Assembly (NCBI GenBank): GCA_902538525.1
Contig: CACBFA010000004.1
Location: forward strand, 1 to 50,252
Source of the DNA: an uncultured Pelagibacteraceae bacterium
Lineage (GTDB): Bacteria > Pseudomonadota > Alphaproteobacteria > Pelagibacterales > Pelagibacteraceae
Direction: 5' to 3'
DNA: 50,252 nucleotides
The notes under the pieces were generated by a model. It saw nothing but the letters and a program-made list of their open reading frames with translations. It did no database searches and was not told the DNA's origin. How positions within the stretch are numbered: the stretch's first letter is position 1; every line of letters begins with the position of its first letter. Shown here in pieces: positions 45,656-50,252 of this stretch. Both the position numbers and the translations under genes were made by a program.

Positions 45656-45910
45656 ATGAATGAAAAAATTTTGCCAGATGATATTGAATCAAAATCTTTG
45701 AGTGAATTAACAGATATAGCGGATCGTTTAATTCAAGAATTAGAAAATAAAAAAAATTTGGAAGAATCTATTGAAGATTATCAATATTTAATAAAGTTAA
45801 ATAATTTAATAGAGAAAAAATTTCAAAAGGACTCAAAAAATATATCTGAAAGTACCAAACTAAAAATCGAAGAATTAACCTCAAAAAAAAATGAAAAAAA
45901 AATTAGTTAA
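45656..45910 (+). CDS. xseB: Exodeoxyribonuclease VII small subunit
   Basis: An 84-residue, highly charged helical protein. LSELTDIADRLIQELENKKNLEESIEDYQYLIKL matches the XseB pattern (E-A-L-x-x-L-E-x-I-V-x-x-L-E-x-G-x-L-x-L-E-E-S-x-x-x-Y), though the usual glycine is replaced by lysine/asparagine. It works with XseA. The gene overlaps ispA by 20 bases, and xseB-ispA-dxs is the usual proteobacterial order, which supports the call for this short protein. Confidence 0.78.
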   Translation: MNEKILPDDIESKSLSELTDIADRLIQELENKKNLEESIEDYQYLIKLNNLIEKKFQKDSKNISESTKLKIEELTSKKNEKKIS

Positions 45911-46760
45911 AACTATTAATGAAGTAAATAAATTTTTAAAAAACTACTTAGCAAATCAAAAAAAAACAGATCTAATTACACCTATTAAGTATGGTTTATT
46001 TCCTGGAGGAAAAAAAATAAGATCTAAGCTTATTTTCGATGTTGGAAAAATTTTTAAAGTAGAAAAAAAAAATTTATTATATTTAAGTTCAGCTGTTGAA
46101 TGTATACACGCTTATTCACTAATACACGATGATTTACCTTGTATGGATGATGATGATATTAGAAGAGGTAAACTAACTACACATAAAAAGTTTGGAGAAT
46201 CAACTGCGGTTCTAGCTGGAAACTCCCTTTTGACATTAGCTTTTGAAATTTTATCTGATCCAAAGTTCAATATAAATAACAGTAAAAAAATAACTTTAAT
46301 AAATCTAATATCTCAATCATCAGGACATCAAGGAATAGCTGGAGGTCAATTTTTGGATTTAAATTATGAAAGAAAAAAAGTTTCTAAACAAAAAGTTATA
46401 GATATGGAGATTAAAAAGACTGGAAAATTATTTTCATTCAGCTGTTTATCTCCAGTTATTTTGACAAATAAAAAAGATCAAATAAAAAAATTCTCAATTA
46501 TTGGTGAAAAAATTGGTTTACTTTTTCAAATTGCAGATGATTTAATTGATTATAGCAGTACATCAAAAACTGCAGGAAAAAAAACAAATAAAGATTCAAA
46601 AAGGGGAAAAGCAACATTAATAAGTTTACTAGGATATAAAAATGCTATTAAATATGCTTCAAAACTAAAAAAAGAAATATTTAATAGTTTAGTTAGCTAT
46701 GGAAATAATGCTAGTGATTTAAAAGAGACAATTGAATTTATATTAAGTAGAAATAAATAA
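45891..46760 (+). CDS. ispA: Geranyl/farnesyl diphosphate synthase
   Basis: A 289-residue trans-prenyltransferase. The first aspartate-rich motif is in HDDLPCMDDDDIRRGKLTTH and the second in FQIADDLIDY, followed by the TAGKKTNKDSKRGKATLISLLG block, typical of IspA. It condenses IPP with DMAPP/GPP to farnesyl diphosphate. The ATG is inside xseB (20-base overlap) and dxs follows with no gap. Confidence 0.93.
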   Translation: MKKKLVKTINEVNKFLKNYLANQKKTDLITPIKYGLFPGGKKIRSKLIFDVGKIFKVEKKNLLYLSSAVECIHAYSLIHDDLPCMDDDDIRRGKLTTHKKFGESTAVLAGNSLLTLAFEILSDPKFNINNSKKITLINLISQSSGHQGIAGGQFLDLNYERKKVSKQKVIDMEIKKTGKLFSFSCLSPVILTNKKDQIKKFSIIGEKIGLLFQIADDLIDYSSTSKTAGKKTNKDSKRGKATLISLLGYKNAIKYASKLKKEIFNSLVSYGNNASDLKETIEFILSRNK

Positions 46761-48671
46761 ATGCAAAATTACAAATATTTAAATAATATTAATTTTCCTT
46801 CAGATATAAAAAAACTCAATAATGAAGAATTAAAAGTTCTATCAGAAGAAGTAAGAAGCGAAATGATTGATGCTGTTTCAAAAACAGGTGGTCATCTAGG
46901 TGCGGGATTAGGTGTTGTAGAATTAACAGTAGCACTTCATAATGTTTTTGACACACCTAAGGACAAATTGATATGGGATGTTGGTCATCAATCATACCCT
47001 CATAAAATTTTAACAGGAAGAAAAAATAAAATACGAACTTTACGACAAGGAAGTGGATTATCTGGTTTTACAAAGCGATCGGAAAGTGAATTTGACCCTT
47101 TTGGTGCAGCTCATAGTTCTACTTCTATTTCTGCTGGACTTGGTATTGCAACAGCAAATAAATTATCAAATAAATCAGATCAGGTTATAGCAGTTATTGG
47201 TGACGGTGCCATGAGTGCAGGAATGGCATATGAAGCTATGAATAACGCTGGAGACTCAAAAACAAAAATGATCGTAATTTTGAACGACAATGATATGTCA
47301 ATTGCAAAACCAGTTGGCGCAATGAAATCTTATCTTGCTAAAATTTTTTCAGGTAAGATTTATTTTAGTTTCAGAGAAACAGTTAAAATGATTATTTCAT
47401 CCTTCTCAAAAAGATTTAGCAAAAAGGCTGGAAAGGCTGAAGATTTTTTGAGATCGGCTGTCACAGGTGGTACATTATTTAATTCATTAGGTTTTTATTA
47501 TGTTGGTCCAATTGATGGTCATGATTTAGATGTACTATTGCCAATTTTAAAAAATGCAAAAGAAAGCAATCATAATGGTCCAATACTAATTCATATAAAA
47601 ACTCAAAAAGGGAAAGGATATAGTTTTGCTGAAAAATCTGATGATAAGTATCATGGAGTTACAAAATTTGATGTTCAAACTGGAGTTCAACAAAAATCAA
47701 CAACTAAGGCTCCTGCTTTTACGAAGGTATTTGCAAATACATTAATAGAGCATGCAAAGAAAGATAGTAAAATTGTAGGTATAACTGCTGCTATGCCATC
47801 TGGGACAGGAATGGACGCATTTAGTAAAGTTTTCCCGGACAGAACTTTTGATGTTGGAATTGCTGAACAACATGCTGTTACTTTTGCTGCAGGTTTAGCA
47901 ACAGAGGGTTATAAGCCTTATGCAGCAATTTATTCAACATTTTTACAAAGAGCTTATGATCAGGTAGTTCATGACGTTGCAATTCAAAGTTTACCAGTAA
48001 GATTTGCAATTGATAGAGCTGGTTTAGTTGGTGCTGATGGCGCTACTCATGCAGGTGCTTTTGATGTTACATATTTATCAACTTTACCTAATTTTATTGT
48101 TATGGCAGCAAGTGATGAAGCAGAATTAGTTAGAATGGTCAATACTTCAGTAGATATTAATAATCAACCATGTGCATTTAGATATCCAAGGGGAAATGGA
48201 ATAGGTTTGGAATTACCAGATATCAATGAAAAAATAGATATTGGAAAAGGTAGAGTTATAAGAGAAGGCAAGAAAGTTGCCTTAGTAAGTTTTGGTAACA
48301 GATTAAAAGAATGTCTATTGGCTGAAGAAGGTTTAAAAAAAATGGGAATTAATCCAACAATTATAGATGCTAGATTTGCTAAACCTCTTGATGAAAATCT
48401 TATGTGGCAAGTTGCGACAAATCATGAAGTACTAATTACGTTGGAAGAAGGCTCTATAGGAGGTTTTGGATCTCATGTAAATCATTTCTTAAATGAAAAG
48501 AGTTTATTAGATAATAATATAAAATTTAGATCAATGATTTTGCCTGATAAATTTTTAGACCAAGATAAACCAGACGAAATGTATAAAGAAGCAGGTCTAG
48601 ATGCTAAATCTATTGAAACAAAGGTTTTAGAAACATTAAATTCTAAAGTTTTAATTAAAAAAATTAATTAA
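46761..48671 (+). CDS. dxs: 1-deoxy-D-xylulose-5-phosphate synthase
   Basis: A 636-residue thiamine-diphosphate enzyme. [53 protein letters not shown] (ThDP motif) and [17 protein letters not shown] (catalytic glutamate) are all present. It joins pyruvate and glyceraldehyde-3-phosphate at the entry to the MEP pathway. With ispA it feeds quinone and undecaprenyl-phosphate synthesis, the carrier used by the glycan island. The stop overlaps the convergent aroC stop by four bases. Confidence 0.96.
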   Translation: MQNYKYLNNINFPSDIKKLNNEELKVLSEEVRSEMIDAVSKTGGHLGAGLGVVELTVALHNVFDTPKDKLIWDVGHQSYPHKILTGRKNKIRTLRQGSGLSGFTKRSESEFDPFGAAHSSTSISAGLGIATANKLSNKSDQVIAVIGDGAMSAGMAYEAMNNAGDSKTKMIVILNDNDMSIAKPVGAMKSYLAKIFSGKIYFSFRETVKMIISSFSKRFSKKAGKAEDFLRSAVTGGTLFNSLGFYYVGPIDGHDLDVLLPILKNAKESNHNGPILIHIKTQKGKGYSFAEKSDDKYHGVTKFDVQTGVQQKSTTKAPAFTKVFANTLIEHAKKDSKIVGITAAMPSGTGMDAFSKVFPDRTFDVGIAEQHAVTFAAGLATEGYKPYAAIYSTFLQRAYDQVVHDVAIQSLPVRFAIDRAGLVGADGATHAGAFDVTYLSTLPNFIVMAASDEAELVRMVNTSVDINNQPCAFRYPRGNGIGLELPDINEKIDIGKGRVIREGKKVALVSFGNRLKECLLAEEGLKKMGINPTIIDARFAKPLDENLMWQVATNHEVLITLEEGSIGGFGSHVNHFLNEKSLLDNNIKFRSMILPDKFLDQDKPDEMYKEAGLDAKSIETKVLETLNSKVLIKKIN

Positions 48672-49753
48672 TCGCCACATTGAGCTTTATTCATTAAGTA
48701 GTGATCAAGAATTACACAATGCATCATTGCTTCGCCTATAGGCACTGCTCTAATACCTACACATGGATCATGTCTCCCTGTGACTGAAATTGAAGTATTT
48801 TTTCCAAATTTGTTAATTGTTTTTCTTTGAGAAAGAATTGATGAAGTAGGTTTTACTGCAAAAGAAACTATTATTTCTTGACCACTAGAAATACCTCCAA
48901 GAATTCCTCCAGCATTATTCGATTTAAATTTTGTTTTCTTTCCAGTTTGGGACATTTCATCAGAATTTTGTTCACCAGAAAGTTGAGCAGAGTTCATTCC
49001 TGATCCTATATTTACCCCTTTTACTGCATTAATACTCATCATTGCTGATGCTAAATCCATATCTAATTTTGAATAAATTGGAGCTCCTAATCCGACAGGA
49101 ACACCTCTTGCTCTTACTTCAATAATAGCCCCACATGATGAGCCAGCTTTTCTTATCCCAAGTAAATATTTTTCCCATAATTTTAAAACTGTTTTATCAG
49201 GACAAAATAAAGGGTTTTTTTTGATGAAACTGTCATTCCATTTTTCTGTGTCACATCCTAGTATTCCTAATTGTGTTACGGCTCCAATTACACTGTACTT
49301 TTTCCCAATAATATTTTGCAAAACTTGTTTTGCTATTGCCCCTGCTGCCACTCTTGAAGCAGTCTCTCTCGCTGACTGTCTGCCTCCACCTCTATAATCT
49401 CTAATTCCATACTTTTTAAAATATGTATAATCAGCATGACCAGGTCTAAATTTATCTTTAATATTTTTATAATCCCTAGAACGCATATCTTTATTGATGA
49501 TAATCATTGAGATAGGTGTACCAGTTGTTTTGCCCTCAAATGTTCCTGATAAAATTTCTACTTTATCATCCTCTTTTCTTTGGGTTGTGAATTTAGACTG
49601 ACCAGGCTTTCTTTTATTTAATTCTAACTGAATGTCTCTGATATTAAGCTTAATATTCGGAGGACAACCATCTACAACACATCCTATGGATGGACCATGA
49701 GACTCACCCCATGTAGTAAATCGAAAAAATTTTCCAAATGTATTAAAAGACAT
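48668..49753 (-). CDS. aroC: Chorismate synthase
   Basis: A 361-residue enzyme. [19 protein letters not shown] (14-32), [29 protein letters not shown] and [18 protein letters not shown] are the three AroC signatures with the flavin-site residues. It makes chorismate from EPSP with reduced FMN. It converges with dxs and is divergent from pdxH with 32 bases between. Confidence 0.97.
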   Translation of the reverse strand: MSFNTFGKFFRFTTWGESHGPSIGCVVDGCPPNIKLNIRDIQLELNKRKPGQSKFTTQRKEDDKVEILSGTFEGKTTGTPISMIIINKDMRSRDYKNIKDKFRPGHADYTYFKKYGIRDYRGGGRQSARETASRVAAGAIAKQVLQNIIGKKYSVIGAVTQLGILGCDTEKWNDSFIKKNPLFCPDKTVLKLWEKYLLGIRKAGSSCGAIIEVRARGVPVGLGAPIYSKLDMDLASAMMSINAVKGVNIGSGMNSAQLSGEQNSDEMSQTGKKTKFKSNNAGGILGGISSGQEIIVSFAVKPTSSILSQRKTINKFGKNTSISVTGRHDPCVGIRAVPIGEAMMHCVILDHYLMNKAQCGD

Positions 49754-49785
49754 TATATTATTATATAAATTATTTTGGTTAAATT

Positions 49786-50252
49786 ATGAACGAAAAAAAT
49801 TCTTTAGGGTTAGATAAATGCTTTCTAGATCTCGATAATCCAATACTATTATTCACTGAATGGTACAACGAGGCAAAGAAAACAGAAATAAATGATCCAA
49901 ATGCATTAGCTCTAGGCACTATTGACGAAAAAGGTTATCCGAATGTAAGAATGGTATTGCTCAAAGATTATGGAGAGGATGGATTTGTTTTTTACACTAA
50001 TTTTAATAGTAATAAGGGAAACTCTATAAAGCAGAATCCAAACATTTCGATGTGCTTTCATTGGAAAAGTTTACTCAGACAAATTCGAATAGTTGGTACT
50101 GCTGAAAAAGTTTCTGATGAAGAAGCTGATAATTATTATAAATCCAGAAGTTACGGAAGTAGAATTGGCGCATGGGCATCAAATCAGAGTTCAATTTTAA
50201 AAGATAGAGAAGAGCTAAACCAATCTATAAAAAAATTTAAAGATCTCTATAA
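49786..50252 (+). CDS. pdxH: Pyridoxamine 5'-phosphate oxidase (3' end outside window)
   Basis: The first 155 residues of a protein usually 200-215 long. LFTEWYNEAKKTEINDPNALALGTID, the RMVLLKDYGEDGFVFYTN block and CFHWKSLLRQIRI-type FMN and substrate residues are present, followed by SRSYGSRIGAWASNQS. It oxidises pyridoxamine/pyridoxine phosphate to PLP. The ATG is 32 bases from aroC and divergent from it. No disruption is seen before the window edge. Confidence 0.93.
   Translation, partial: MNEKNSLGLDKCFLDLDNPILLFTEWYNEAKKTEINDPNALALGTIDEKGYPNVRMVLLKDYGEDGFVFYTNFNSNKGNSIKQNPNISMCFHWKSLLRQIRIVGTAEKVSDEEADNYYKSRSYGSRIGAWASNQSSILKDREELNQSIKKFKDLY

Noticed and set aside
1-50252. CRISPR array, prophage, transposon or toxin-antitoxin module
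   Set aside because: No regular repeats, no transposase or integrase, and no paired small ORFs of that kind were seen on either strand.

Overview
This window looks like a chromosome segment of a SAR11 alphaproteobacterium (Candidatus Pelagibacter or a close relative). The DNA is very AT-rich. Genes are packed with overlaps of 1-40 bases or gaps of a few bases. The gene orders are alphaproteobacterial: split pntAA-pntAB-pntB, a DUF1013/TrcR gene, yebC-ruvC-tol-pal-cpoB-tilS-ftsH-folP-glmM, and rpoH. No transposase, integrase, CRISPR array or prophage was seen. The longest stretch without a gene is only about 100 bases.

Bases 1-10242 are an accessory surface-glycan island. It holds a polysaccharide deacetylase (cut by the window edge), a GT4 and three GT2 glycosyltransferases, an FkbM-type methyltransferase, Gmd and Fcl (GDP-mannose to GDP-L-fucose or a related sugar), and two distantly related large membrane proteins that may be undescribed GT-C-like enzymes. 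The island ends at a 5S rRNA gene (10344-10461) with no 16S or 23S gene beside it. From memory, the SAR11 hypervariable region HVR2 lies between 23S and 5S, which fits this layout. The 5S gene has a good promoter of its own and is followed 8 bases later by an epimerase gene.

10470-14385 (+) holds the epimerase, rpmJ, a 36-residue cytochrome oxidase subunit and the proton-translocating transhydrogenase genes. 14401-23314 (-) holds a methyltransferase, tRNA-fMet, rpsU (probably starting at AUU), a DUF1013 regulator, rpmE, a SuhB-type phosphatase, efp, thiE and a carbon cluster fba-pgk-gap-tkt. The GAPDH has residues typical of NADP(H)-using enzymes, which suits gluconeogenesis.

23367-41167 (+) is a long housekeeping series: zapA, a 5-formyl-THF cyclo-ligase, ymdB-like, yebC, a RuvC-like resolvase without ruvAB, the Tol-Pal envelope system, tilS, ftsH, folP, glmM, thiD, purA and an Ig-domain autotransporter-like outer membrane protein. 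41173-45635 is mostly minus strand: rpoH, rluD, an ABC-2 exporter pair and tsaC, with tRNA-Arg(TCG) on plus. The end carries xseB-ispA-dxs (isoprenoid precursors), aroC on minus and the first part of pdxH.

The strongest points for a second look are the paired membrane protein and DPM1-like transferase modules in the island, the self-promoted orphan 5S, protein genes that begin directly after structural RNA genes, the AUU start of rpsU, and the NADP-type GAPDH.
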